Positions 8,673-17,489 of a stretch of DNA of 64,000 nucleotides are shown here, in pieces (the stretch's first letter is position 1; each line of letters opens with the position of its first letter). The notes under the pieces were generated by a model. The model saw nothing but the letters and a program-made list of their open reading frames with translations, did no database searches and was not told the DNA's origin. Both the position numbers and the translations under genes were made by a program. The stretch comes from Flavobacteriales bacterium (GTDB taxonomy: Bacteria; Bacteroidota; Bacteroidia; Flavobacteriales_F; PHOS-HE28). The stretch spans positions 112,994-176,993 of the forward strand of contig JAEUTA010000014.1 of assembly GCA_016788205.1 (NCBI GenBank). The letters are read 5' to 3'.

Positions 8673-10946
8673 ATGATCCGAACCCTACACTCTTCCAAGT
8701 TTTTCCTGCTGTTCGGTCTTTCGCTCGTATCGCTTTCGGCGCATGCCAGCATTTCCTTCTCCATTTCCCCCGCCCACTGTACGCATTGGGATGCGGTGAT
8801 CATCACCCAGGTGAGCGGCGGTGTACCGCCCTATACCTTCAGCTGGAGTGATGGCCCCACCACGCAGAACCGTTACAATGTGAACGGGGGTACCTATACG
8901 TTGACCGTCACGGACCTCGTGGGTGGTGTGCAGCAAGCTGAAGCCACGGTTCCCACCTTGCCCAACTATCCTTGGGACCCGAATACGATGTTCGCTCAGG
9001 CGATCCCCAGTTGCCTTCCCGGGCCGGAACCCAACGGGGGCGGTTACATGTTCTTCGGTGGAGACCAGTACCCGGCCCCGGCTGGCGTAGCTCCCCATGA
9101 GTTCGATACCGGGTGTCTGGAACAGCCGTTCGCGGAAGGCAACATCCCAACGGATTGGTCGTGGTTCGTCAATGGCACCGTACGCGCCGTATGCTTCCTG
9201 GGCATGGAGGGGCAGAGCTACACGATCGGTTACACGGATGCCACGGGATGTCCGGGGACGATGGAAGTGACCGTGCCACAGGTGCCCCAGTTCTACCCCG
9301 TGGGTATCCTGGACATCGAGGGCTCCTGCTCGGGCGGCACCAATGGGAGGGTCCGATTCAGCATACCGGCAGAGCCCGATTACATCTACGGTGTTCGTCC
9401 ACACCTCTACAACCCCGATTGGCAGGAGAACGAGGCGTTCTGGAATTCCATGGCCATGAACTGGACCGGTGGGGCGGAATACGACGTACCCGACCTGGGC
9501 CCGGGTACTTATGCGTTGGTCCGCAAGATCAGCATCGACCCGGACTGGGCGCAGTGGTTCCCGTGTGGCGATACTACGTACATCACCATTCCAGACCTGG
9601 GTCCCACATGCGGATACGTGAACGGAACGGTCGCGCTTGATGTGAACGAGGACTGTACATTGCAATGGTCGGATACGCGCATTCCCGAGACCGTGCTCGA
9701 GTTCCTCCCTGGTCCATATTACGCCACGACCAATACCACTGGAGGATATGCGGTTCACCTGCCGCTGGGATCGTACACGGTACATCAGCAGAGCACTGTG
9801 CTGCGGGAACATTGCCTTGGTGATCCAAGCTCGTTGACAGTGGCAGGGAACATGACCTACGATCTGCTGGACACGGCGTTGATGACCAACGATGTGCAGC
9901 TGACCATGGCCAGTGGGCCTGCTCGTCCCGGTTTCGAACTGTCCTATGCCTTGGATATCGATGCGCTCACCAGCGCCGCTCATCAGCTCAACAGTCTGGT
10001 GCTTACGGTGGATGCCGAACTGAGCTATGTGAGCGCTTCACCGACGCCCAGCAACGTCAGCGGCAACACGATCACGTGGAGCAACTTCGGCTGGCTCAAT
10101 TATTTCGGCCACCGCGATGTGAACGTTCGTTTTCTGGTGCCGCCCGATGTGAACCTGATCGGCAACGAACTGCAGGCCAGTGCAACGCTCGGCAGCAACG
10201 GGGATCAGAATACATTGAACAACGTAGCCGACGGTTCGGTGGTGGTCACGGGCAGCTATGATCCGAACGACAAGGTGGCTACCACGAGCAGTGGTGCAAG
10301 CCGGGAACATTACTACATCGATGTGGACGAATGGGTGGATTATGTGGTGCGTTTCCAGAACACCGGAACGGATACGGCGTTCACGGTGGTGATCACGGAC
10401 ACGCTACCCACGACCCTTGATCCGGCAACGCTCGTGATGGGAGCAGGATCACACCCGTTCACATGGGAGTTGGAAGGGAGCGGCACTGTGCGTTTGATGT
10501 TCGCGAACATCCTTCTACCCGACAGCAACGTGAACGAGCCTGCCTCGCACGGTTTCGTGTCGTTCCGTGTTCGACCTAAGCAGCCGTTGGTTCCCGGACT
10601 TGGCATAGAGAACGTCGCGAACATCTTCTTTGATCTCAACCCACCGGTGATCACCGAGCCCAGCGTCCTGGTGGCGGAGTTCAGTACGGGAACGCGGGAT
10701 CAAGCGCCTGGTCAGGGGCGATTACGGCTGCTCCCGAACCCTGCAAGGGACCAACTCCTGGTGAACGCTGAAGGAACGATGACCGCCGTGCGGATCATAG
10801 CTGCGGATGGGAGGGAGGTGCTGCGCACGCGTGTGCGATCGACCCATGCGAGCATAGTGTTGGAGCAACTGAAAGCGGGTGTCTATTTCATCAGCGCGTC
10901 GTTCATGGACGGGTCTGAGATACGCGAAAGGTTCATCAAAGAATAA
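8673..10946 (+). CDS. T9SS type A cargo protein, tandem paralogue 1
   Basis: This is a secreted surface protein of 757 residues. It has an N-terminal signal peptide (hydrophobic core FFLLFGLSLVSLSAHA) and a SprB-repeat-like module around residues 45-90 (VPPYTFSWSDGPTTQ, then GGTYTLTVTD). Cysteine-containing beta modules follow, then a SdrD-B/transthyretin-like segment near residues 310-375 (CGYVNGTVALDVNEDC). A DUF11/CARDB-like stretch comes next, then the conserved GSYDPNDK domain (about 525-680; DUF7619 as I recall the name) with VVRFQNTGTDTAF, NVANIFFDLNPPVI and VLVAEFST. The last about 75 residues are a T9SS type A sorting domain (RLLPNPARDQLLVNAEG, ending in RERFIKE). It is the first of three head-to-tail paralogues; the next starts 7 nt after its stop. 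The role is probably adhesion or structure; no enzyme motif is visible. Confidence 0.9.
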   Translation: MIRTLHSSKFFLLFGLSLVSLSAHASISFSISPAHCTHWDAVIITQVSGGVPPYTFSWSDGPTTQNRYNVNGGTYTLTVTDLVGGVQQAEATVPTLPNYPWDPNTMFAQAIPSCLPGPEPNGGGYMFFGGDQYPAPAGVAPHEFDTGCLEQPFAEGNIPTDWSWFVNGTVRAVCFLGMEGQSYTIGYTDATGCPGTMEVTVPQVPQFYPVGILDIEGSCSGGTNGRVRFSIPAEPDYIYGVRPHLYNPDWQENEAFWNSMAMNWTGGAEYDVPDLGPGTYALVRKISIDPDWAQWFPCGDTTYITIPDLGPTCGYVNGTVALDVNEDCTLQWSDTRIPETVLEFLPGPYYATTNTTGGYAVHLPLGSYTVHQQSTVLREHCLGDPSSLTVAGNMTYDLLDTALMTNDVQLTMASGPARPGFELSYALDIDALTSAAHQLNSLVLTVDAELSYVSASPTPSNVSGNTITWSNFGWLNYFGHRDVNVRFLVPPDVNLIGNELQASATLGSNGDQNTLNNVADGSVVVTGSYDPNDKVATTSSGASREHYYIDVDEWVDYVVRFQNTGTDTAFTVVITDTLPTTLDPATLVMGAGSHPFTWELEGSGTVRLMFANILLPDSNVNEPASHGFVSFRVRPKQPLVPGLGIENVANIFFDLNPPVITEPSVLVAEFSTGTRDQAPGQGRLRLLPNPARDQLLVNAEGTMTAVRIIAADGREVLRTRVRSTHASIVLEQLKAGVYFISASFMDGSEIRERFIKE

Positions 10947-10953
10947 GGACGGT

Positions 10954-13128
10954 ATGACGCCGAGAACACTCTTCCTTGCCACACTTCTTCTGGTTCCGGC
11001 CACGTCCTGGTGCGTCCTCACCGTTAGCGTGGAGGTGGTGCATGAGACGTGCACGTATTCGAGCGGATCCGCGACCGCCGCTATCTCCGGTGGGGTGCCG
11101 CCTTACACGTTCGCTTGGAACACCGGTGAGACCACACAGTCCATCAGTGGCCTGCCGGCCGGACAGTATTCCGTGATGGTGACCGATGGCAGCGGAGCTG
11201 AAGTGACCGCACAAGGGGAGGTGTTGTCGATGCCGTACGAGCTGATGTCCATGATGAACGATATGCCCTGGTGTACGGCGCCTTTCCACGCCTTCAACGC
11301 ACCGGAGGTATCCGGGCTTGTGAATACCTGGACGGTGAATGGGTCGCCGGCGATCCTGCACAATATGGGGATCTACGAGTTCCCCTCAGTTCCGACCGAT
11401 GGTAGTTTCTCCTACCCGGTGGATGACGGCAATGGCTGTGCAGGTACGGTGTCGGGCATCAACGGTACGCAGATCACCGATTGGCCGCAACTCGCCGTGA
11501 CCAGCGTAGTACCTTCTTGCGGTACGCAGCCTTTAGGGGCCATCAACCTGCATGCCGACGGTACTGTCCCTCAGAATGGTCTGTTCTTGCCGTTCATCGA
11601 CCTGATCGATGGTAATGGAGTGCAATTGCAACGGTCAGCTTCTCCCGATGCCAACGGCAATGCCGTATTCCCTGATCTGGTTCCCGGGCTTTATGGATTC
11701 CATTGGTGGCTGGGCGTTACAGCCGAGCATCTTGATCCAGGTATATGCGCGTACGACACGGTGTGGGTCTCTGTTCCGAACCTGGGTGACGTCTGTGGCA
11801 GCATCTCGGGCAGAAGCTACTTGGACCTTGATGAAGATTGCACATTCGACGCCGGTGACGTGGGTCTGCCGTACGCTCCGCTGATGATCATGCCCGGCAA
11901 CGACACATTACTGACAGGCTCGCAAGGGCAATACGCGTTGCCGTTGTACAACGGTGCTTACACCTTGGAGCAACTGGATCCGACATTGGAACCCATTTGT
12001 CCGGGAACCCAGCCGGTGCCGTTCACCATCGCATCCGATCAACAAGTGGTCGATCTCGCCAACAGCTCCACACTACCGCTCGATCTCGCGGTCGGGATCA
12101 GCGGCTCGTTGTTCAGGCCCGGGTTCACGACCAACTACCATCTTGTCGTGCGCAATATCTCACCTCAACAAAGTGGTCCGGTCACCGTTACCGTGGAATT
12201 GGACCCGTTGCTCCTTCCAGTGGGAAGCAGTGTTCCGCCTGCAACACAGGTCGGCAGTTCGTTCTCGTGGGAACTACCGCCGTTCGCACCTTTCGGGGAG
12301 TTCACCGCGCACATCCAAGTGCAGGTTCCCGTGGGTACGGCTTTGGGTACCCCGTTGACCACGAACGCCACCATTGAAACCAACCTGCCAGATGCCGTTG
12401 CGACCAACGATGCGGCACAGGCACAAGATGAGGTGGTAGGTAGCTATGATCCGAACGACAAGCGAGCGACCACCAGCACGCGCACGAGCGACGAGCTTTA
12501 TTTGATCGATGCTGATGAGTGGATCGACTACACCATCCGCTTCCAGAACACGGGCACGTTCCTGGCTGAATTCGTGGTGATCACCGATACGCTACCATCC
12601 ACGTTGGACCTGCTCACGTTCCAACAAGGAGCCGCCTCGCATCCGTTCACCGCCAGTTTCAAACCCGGAAGAGTGGTGGAATGGCGGTTCGATGGCATCA
12701 TGCTGCCCGACAGCGCGAGCGATGAACCTGGAAGCCATGGTCTGGTCAATTTCAGGATACGGCCGCGCTTGCCGATCGCTCCAGCGACCGTTATCGAGAA
12801 CGTCGCCAACATCTACTTCGACTACAACGAGCCGGTGATCACCGAGCCCAGCGTGTTGGTAGCGGAATTCAGTACCAGCATCGCGGAAGGACTGAAGAAT
12901 GAACTAAGCGTTTCCCCTGTACCAGCCACCGAATTCCTCCAGATCCGTTCACGTACTCCGATCAGTAGCCTCCTGGTGATCGCTTCGGATGGTCGGCCGG
13001 TCCTTCAACACGGAGCGCGGAGCATGATCTGTACCCTCTCCGTCGCGGATCTCGGGAGTGGTGCATACGTCATCCTGGTTCATCATGTCGACGGTACTTC
13101 CAGCCAAGCACGGTTCATCAAGCATTGA
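10954..13128 (+). CDS. T9SS type A cargo protein, tandem paralogue 2
   Basis: The 724-residue product is a paralogue of its neighbours with the same module order: signal peptide (MTPRTLFLATLLLVPATSWC), SprB-like module (VPPYTFAWNTGETTQ, then GQYSVMVTDGSG), cysteine-bearing middle modules, a CGSISGRSYLDLDEDC segment, a CARDB/DUF11-like region, the GSYDPNDKRATTSTRTSDEL domain with VANIYFDYNEPVI and VLVAEFSTS, and a C-terminal type A sorting domain (LSVSPVPATEFLQIRS, ending in RFIKH). The frame is open back to 10879, inside the preceding gene, but the signal peptide begins at the ATG at 10954, 7 nt after the previous stop, so I chose that start. It is probably cotranscribed with paralogues 1 and 3. 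Confidence 0.89.
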   Translation: MTPRTLFLATLLLVPATSWCVLTVSVEVVHETCTYSSGSATAAISGGVPPYTFAWNTGETTQSISGLPAGQYSVMVTDGSGAEVTAQGEVLSMPYELMSMMNDMPWCTAPFHAFNAPEVSGLVNTWTVNGSPAILHNMGIYEFPSVPTDGSFSYPVDDGNGCAGTVSGINGTQITDWPQLAVTSVVPSCGTQPLGAINLHADGTVPQNGLFLPFIDLIDGNGVQLQRSASPDANGNAVFPDLVPGLYGFHWWLGVTAEHLDPGICAYDTVWVSVPNLGDVCGSISGRSYLDLDEDCTFDAGDVGLPYAPLMIMPGNDTLLTGSQGQYALPLYNGAYTLEQLDPTLEPICPGTQPVPFTIASDQQVVDLANSSTLPLDLAVGISGSLFRPGFTTNYHLVVRNISPQQSGPVTVTVELDPLLLPVGSSVPPATQVGSSFSWELPPFAPFGEFTAHIQVQVPVGTALGTPLTTNATIETNLPDAVATNDAAQAQDEVVGSYDPNDKRATTSTRTSDELYLIDADEWIDYTIRFQNTGTFLAEFVVITDTLPSTLDLLTFQQGAASHPFTASFKPGRVVEWRFDGIMLPDSASDEPGSHGLVNFRIRPRLPIAPATVIENVANIYFDYNEPVITEPSVLVAEFSTSIAEGLKNELSVSPVPATEFLQIRSRTPISSLLVIASDGRPVLQHGARSMICTLSVADLGSGAYVILVHHVDGTSSQARFIKH

Positions 13129-13131
13129 CCC

Positions 13132-15348
13132 ATGAGAAGGATCCTTTCCATCCTAGCGCTCGCTTCGTGTGCACACCTGCATGCGGTCACGGTGCAGATC
13201 TGGACACAGCAACAACCGGTGTGCAACTACGCCAATGGCAGTTTGTACGCGAGTGCAGAAGGAGGCTCAGCTCCCTACACGTACCAATGGAACACGGGTT
13301 CAACATCGTGGCAGATGACGGGGCTTATGGCGGGTACCTATTCCGTTACGGTGACCGACGCGCTAGGCGATGAGGCGACGGCTGAACTAACCTTGGAAGC
13401 GCTGAGCGGATGGGGCAATATCGGCATGGGTTCGCAACCTTACTGCGATGGGCAGTCCTCTTATGGTCATGTGGCTGCATCCTATCTGTCCATAGGTGGT
13501 GATCCGTTCTCGGTGGATCTTTCCAGTGCGTTCCCCTTGATGTTCGATGGGCCGGCAACGGAAGTCTATAACACGAACACTTCGCCCGCCTGGCTCGGAT
13601 ACAGCTACATCCTCGATGCTCCGGAAGGATGGTATTCCATCGGTTTCACTGATGCGAACGGTTGTCCCGGCATCGCGGAAGGCTCGGTGTATGGCTCGGT
13701 GGACTGGCCTGCGTTCACGGAGGTGGAGGTAGCTGCTAGTTGTGGTCCTGCCCCGAACGGGTCGATCACCGTGCAGCGGACAGGAGGGAATTTCGCTGCA
13801 TTGACGGGTCCTTACGAGACCATCTGGGATACCGGTTCGGATGACCCGGAGATCTTCTACGATGTGCCACCGGGTGGACATTGGTTGGTGCAGACCACGC
13901 GCACGCCAGCAACGAACAGCATCAACTGGGAAGTGCTGCCCGCTGCCCAATGCGGCGATAGCATCTATGTGGTCGTTCCGGACGGTGGGTCCGCTTGTGG
14001 CGAACTGAGCGGTACGGTCCACATCGATGCGGACGAGGATTGCGTCATGGACGGTGGTGAGATCGGTGCAGGTCATCAAGTGCTCATCCTTCAACCCGGT
14101 CCGCGCTACGTAAGTACGGATCTCGCCGGGCACTACAGCGCCCAAGTGCCCTTGGGTACCTACACGTTGGAACCAGCGAATCCCGAATTGGGGTCGGTAT
14201 GTCCCGCACAGGCGACCATCTCATCGCTGGCTGTTCCGGTGGTGTTGGATGCACCGGTGATCGGCGAAGCCGGACCCATGCCCGATCTATGGGCTTCGGT
14301 CGTGAGCGGCCCCGCACGGCCGGGTTTCGAAATGATCTATTCGCTCCACGCCAATAACATGAACTACGGCGCAAGCGGGGTGGTGACAGCAACCTTCACG
14401 CTGGACCCGAACACCACCGTGATCAGCGCCCTGCCCGCACCTGACCTCATCTCCGGACAGACCGTCGTGTGGACGATCCCTAACGTGGCACCATGGGCCC
14501 AGCCGTGGTTCCAGGTACGGGTGCAGGTGCCGCCGGATGTGGGCTTGATCGGCACCTTCCTGAACGCCACATTCTCCTTGTCCTCAGCCACGTTGGACCT
14601 CAACTCCGCGAATAACAGCAGCACGTACAGCACCTTGGTCACGGGTAGCTACGATCCCAATGACAAGCTGGCTTTCACGAGCACGAGGGCCAGCGACGCG
14701 CTCTACTTCATCGATGGGGACGAGTGGGTGGACTATACGATCCGGTTCCAGAACACGGGAACGGATACGGCCTTCACGGTGGTGGTAACGGATACGTTGG
14801 ATGGCACATTGGATCCAGGTAGTCTTCTCGTCGGAGCGGCGTCACATCCCTTCACATGGGAATTGGCCTACGGGAATGTTCTGCGATTCACCTTCGCTGA
14901 TATACTGCTCCCGGACAGCAACGTGAACGAACCGTTGAGCCACGGACAGCTCACGTTCCGCATCGCCCCCAAGACACCTTTGTTGCCCGGTACTGAAGTG
15001 CGGAACACGGCCAACATCTTCTTCGACTTCAATCCGCCCATCATCACGCCGATGAGCGTACTGACAGCGGAATTCAGCACCGCCGCGGAGGCTGGAAGCT
15101 CTGGTATGGCGTCAGCCGTTCTCGCACCGGTGCCGGCCGATCGAAGTCTGCACGTGGATCTGCCTGCCAACAGCGCATTGCCCGTACACGCGACCATAGT
15201 GGGAGTGGACGGGCGGACCTTCGCGTCATACACCTTCGCATCAGCCTCCCAGTCCCTTGATCTGCAGGGCTTGCCTGCGGGCACATATTCGTTGCGCCTC
15301 ATTGCGCGTAACGGCGTGCGGTCTACGGCACGCTTCGTCAAGGAATGA
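13132..15348 (+). CDS. T9SS type A cargo protein, tandem paralogue 3
   Basis: The third tandem copy has 738 residues and starts 3 nt after paralogue 2 stops. The signal peptide is MRRILSILALASCAHLHA. The SprB-like module reads SAPYTYQWNTGSTSW, then GTYSVTVTDALGDEA. The middle region has CGELSGTVHIDADEDC near residue 300. The conserved C-terminal part carries GSYDPNDKLAFTSTRASDA, RFQNTGTDTAFTVVVTDTLD, NTANIFFDFNPPII and VLTAEFSTA. The sorting domain (LAPVPADRSLHVDLP, ending in RFVKE) directs export by T9SS. Its GSYDPNDK domain is closer to paralogue 1 than to paralogue 2 in the quoted motifs, while the N-terminal halves are more diverged in all three. The ligand is unknown. Confidence 0.89.
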   Translation: MRRILSILALASCAHLHAVTVQIWTQQQPVCNYANGSLYASAEGGSAPYTYQWNTGSTSWQMTGLMAGTYSVTVTDALGDEATAELTLEALSGWGNIGMGSQPYCDGQSSYGHVAASYLSIGGDPFSVDLSSAFPLMFDGPATEVYNTNTSPAWLGYSYILDAPEGWYSIGFTDANGCPGIAEGSVYGSVDWPAFTEVEVAASCGPAPNGSITVQRTGGNFAALTGPYETIWDTGSDDPEIFYDVPPGGHWLVQTTRTPATNSINWEVLPAAQCGDSIYVVVPDGGSACGELSGTVHIDADEDCVMDGGEIGAGHQVLILQPGPRYVSTDLAGHYSAQVPLGTYTLEPANPELGSVCPAQATISSLAVPVVLDAPVIGEAGPMPDLWASVVSGPARPGFEMIYSLHANNMNYGASGVVTATFTLDPNTTVISALPAPDLISGQTVVWTIPNVAPWAQPWFQVRVQVPPDVGLIGTFLNATFSLSSATLDLNSANNSSTYSTLVTGSYDPNDKLAFTSTRASDALYFIDGDEWVDYTIRFQNTGTDTAFTVVVTDTLDGTLDPGSLLVGAASHPFTWELAYGNVLRFTFADILLPDSNVNEPLSHGQLTFRIAPKTPLLPGTEVRNTANIFFDFNPPIITPMSVLTAEFSTAAEAGSSGMASAVLAPVPADRSLHVDLPANSALPVHATIVGVDGRTFASYTFASASQSLDLQGLPAGTYSLRLIARNGVRSTARFVKE

Positions 15349-15410
15349 TATCCGCGCAAGCAACCATCCGCGACATTCCCGTCAATAGGATACTCGATAG
15401 GGAACTGACC

Positions 15411-15518
15411 ATGGAACGTACCCGCCCCGCAGACCGCTCGAACCTGATCAGGCTGAGCATGTTACTGTTCTCCATCCTCGCCATCGTATCCTTCGCGCTC
15501 GCCAGAGTGGCTTGGTGA
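15411..15518 (+). CDS. Possible 35-residue single-pass membrane protein
   Basis: A short frame encodes a basic n-region (MERTRPADRSNLIRLS) followed by one hydrophobic segment (MLLFSILAIVSFALARVAW). Shape and size fit a small inner-membrane protein. It sits in the gap between the third T9SS paralogue and the TraB/GumN gene, downstream of and on the same strand as the paralogues. There is no homology I recognise, and a chance frame cannot be excluded. Confidence 0.35.
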   Translation: MERTRPADRSNLIRLSMLLFSILAIVSFALARVAW

Positions 15519-15543
15519 TCACGCGTTCAGCTTTTCCGCCGCT

Positions 15544-15551
15544 TACCTTGG
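15544..15551 (+). promoter_or_regulatory. Putative -7 element 5 nt before the TraB/GumN start
   Basis: TACCTTGG followed by GCGCA and then ATG. It differs from TAnnTTTG at one position and sits exactly 5 nt from the ATG at 15557, like three other sites in this window. This predicts a leaderless or nearly leaderless mRNA and supports the 15557 start over upstream codons in the same frame. Confidence 0.4.
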
Positions 15552-15556
15552 GCGCA

Positions 15557-16468
15557 ATGCGTATCGCCTTGGCATTCTTGCTTTTCGCGCCGCTTTACGG
15601 TGCTGCACAGGATCTGGAGCCAACCTTGCTCTGGCGTATCACGACTCCGGGTATTCCGGCCTCCAGTTACCTCTATGGTACTGTACACAGCAAGGACGAT
15701 AGGGCCTACCAGTTCGGGGATTCGGTACTTCCTGCGTTGGACCGCTGTGCTGTAGCCGCCGGTGAACTCGACCTTTCGACAGCCAACGCTGAAATGGGCA
15801 TGGCGCTGCTCACGACCATGCGTATGAGCGGCGATCGGAAGCTGGAGGATCTGTACAAGAAGAAGGACTGGAAACGCGTGGATGCGGCGATCCAGGAGGG
15901 GATGGGCTTCATGGCACCGATGACCATGCGCATGAAACCCTTCTTCGTGATGGCCCTCCTTACGGAGAACGCCATGGACGGGGATCAAGACCAAGTGCTG
16001 GACGAATTCCTTCAGCAGAGAGCCAAGGCCAACGGCCAGCGGGTGATGGGTATTGAAACGGTGAAAGAGCAGATGGCCGCTGTTGACGCCATTCCCATCG
16101 AAGAGCAGGCCGCCATGTTGCTGGACCATGTGGACCACAAAGGCTATCAGGACCAGATGGACGCCATGCTCGATGTCTATGCGCGGCAGGATATCGAGCA
16201 ATTGATCGACGTTGCGGAGAAGACCGGTACCATGCCGGACAGTTTCGAGCGTTCCTTGCTTACCGAACGTAACGCACGCATGGTGCAACGCATGGATAAG
16301 CTCCTGCGCGACGGTGGGTCCATCTTCTTCCTGATCGGTGCGGCCCATCTACCGCGTCCCGATGGTCTCATCGCAGGCCTTCGTGCGCAAGGCCATACAG
16401 TTGAAGCCGTGATCAGCGACTCCCATCAGTACATGCTCGAGACCGAGCCCGTGGAAGAGGAACGCTGA
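15557..16468 (+). CDS. TraB/GumN family protein
   Basis: The 303-residue secreted or periplasmic protein belongs to the TraB/GumN family (related to Tiki/PrgY proteases). After a signal peptide (MRIALAFLLFAPLYGAAQ) comes LLWRITTPGIPASSYLYGTVH, the family's N-terminal motif with the GTxH signature. The conserved tail FFLIGAAHLPRPDGLIAGLR carries the second GxxH motif near residue 265. Both histidine motifs thought to bind metal are kept. The frame extends upstream to a TTG at 15512, but the signal peptide and a promoter-like element at 15544-15551 point to the ATG at 15557. It converges on the DUF4349 gene with a 1-nt gap. The substrate is unknown; the family is suspected to include metalloproteases. 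Confidence 0.88.
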   Translation: MRIALAFLLFAPLYGAAQDLEPTLLWRITTPGIPASSYLYGTVHSKDDRAYQFGDSVLPALDRCAVAAGELDLSTANAEMGMALLTTMRMSGDRKLEDLYKKKDWKRVDAAIQEGMGFMAPMTMRMKPFFVMALLTENAMDGDQDQVLDEFLQQRAKANGQRVMGIETVKEQMAAVDAIPIEEQAAMLLDHVDHKGYQDQMDAMLDVYARQDIEQLIDVAEKTGTMPDSFERSLLTERNARMVQRMDKLLRDGGSIFFLIGAAHLPRPDGLIAGLRAQGHTVEAVISDSHQYMLETEPVEEER

Positions 16469-16469
16469 A

Positions 16470-17411
16470 CTACTTGGCGCGACGTACGATCCTGCGGTAC
16501 GCTACGAACGCGATGGCCAGCAGGAGCAATACGCTCCACGATCTCAACAGGGCCAGTGTAACATCCTTTAGTAGTTCCCAGCCGGTGCGAAGGGCTTCGC
16601 TCGCCTTGCTGAAGAATCCGGGTTCATAGGCTTCTATGTTCTGCTCGTTGGGTAGCAATTCGCGGCGGATCCCTTCACGCTGGTAGATATCCAGGGTCAG
16701 TGTGCTGAAGGCGATCCGGTCCTCCATCTCCAGGGTGCTCAGTGCGACCTCATCGGCTTGCTGTTGGCGGTCGATCAAGCGGTCCTCGGCCGTTACGGTC
16801 TCTTTCAATTTGGCGTCCTTGTCGTCAATGGCATTGGTCAACCGCTTATCGTGTCGTGCGAGACGGTCGCGTGTCAACCTGTCCCGCAAAAGGGCGATGC
16901 GTACGTCGGTGGCCGTCAGGGTCCGGTGATCCAGGAAGTCGACCAGAGCGATCAACGACTTCAAGGTCGTATCCAACTCAATGCTGGGAACGCGAACGGT
17001 AAGCCTGTTCACGACCGTGTACCGGGTGGTCTCCAACAAGCTGTCCGCACTGATCGCGGTATTGTATCGACCGAGCACCTCCGTGGCCAGGTGCGTGCTC
17101 GCGACGTGACCACCATGCCGTGCTACCAACGCTTCGATGGCGAAACTGCTCTTCACCACATCATCCGTTCGGAAGCGCAGGTCACCTGTACGCACGAACC
17201 GCCGACTACTGTCCCGGTAGCTTGCGGCACTGCTGCTCAGTGCGGTCCGTGGCTCGGGTGCTTCCGGCTGCGCCACGGACGCCCCTTCAGTGGCGTCCTC
17301 TTCGTAGCGAATGTCGGCGATGGACGTTCCAGGTCCGTGTTCGCGGGATTGGCCGCAGCCGATGGCCAGAAAGAGACTTGCCGCCGTCAAGAAGGGTAAG
17401 GTGGTGCGCAT
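16470..17411 (-). CDS. DUF4349 domain lipoprotein
   Basis: The 313-residue product starts with a lipoprotein signal (MRTTLPFLTAASLFLAIGC, lipobox LAIGC, Cys 19). A DUF4349 region follows from about residue 75 (RRFVRTGDLRFRTDDVVKS). It contains a long heptad-like charged stretch (about residues 170-230) that should form a coiled coil, and there is one C-terminal transmembrane helix (LLRSWSVLLLLAIAFVAYRR) with a basic end. The protein is therefore anchored at both ends, lipid at the N-terminus and helix at the C-terminus. The function of DUF4349 is unknown. The frame runs upstream to 17468, but the signal peptide fixes the start at 17411. It is last in the mutL-to-here minus-strand block. Confidence 0.88.
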   Translation of the reverse strand: MRTTLPFLTAASLFLAIGCGQSREHGPGTSIADIRYEEDATEGASVAQPEAPEPRTALSSSAASYRDSSRRFVRTGDLRFRTDDVVKSSFAIEALVARHGGHVASTHLATEVLGRYNTAISADSLLETTRYTVVNRLTVRVPSIELDTTLKSLIALVDFLDHRTLTATDVRIALLRDRLTRDRLARHDKRLTNAIDDKDAKLKETVTAEDRLIDRQQQADEVALSTLEMEDRIAFSTLTLDIYQREGIRRELLPNEQNIEAYEPGFFSKASEALRTGWELLKDVTLALLRSWSVLLLLAIAFVAYRRIVRRAK

Positions 17412-17489
17412 GGTGTGATCCGTGATGCACAACGAACGTGTCGTGCGGCCTATTGCATCACGGTACACGCCGCCGGTGCGTGGGTTCGA

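Noticed and set aside
8685..9983. Minus-strand ORF (432 codons) opposite the first T9SS paralogue
   Set aside because: It is antisense to a protein with clear signal, domain and sorting motifs and has only basic low-complexity composition.
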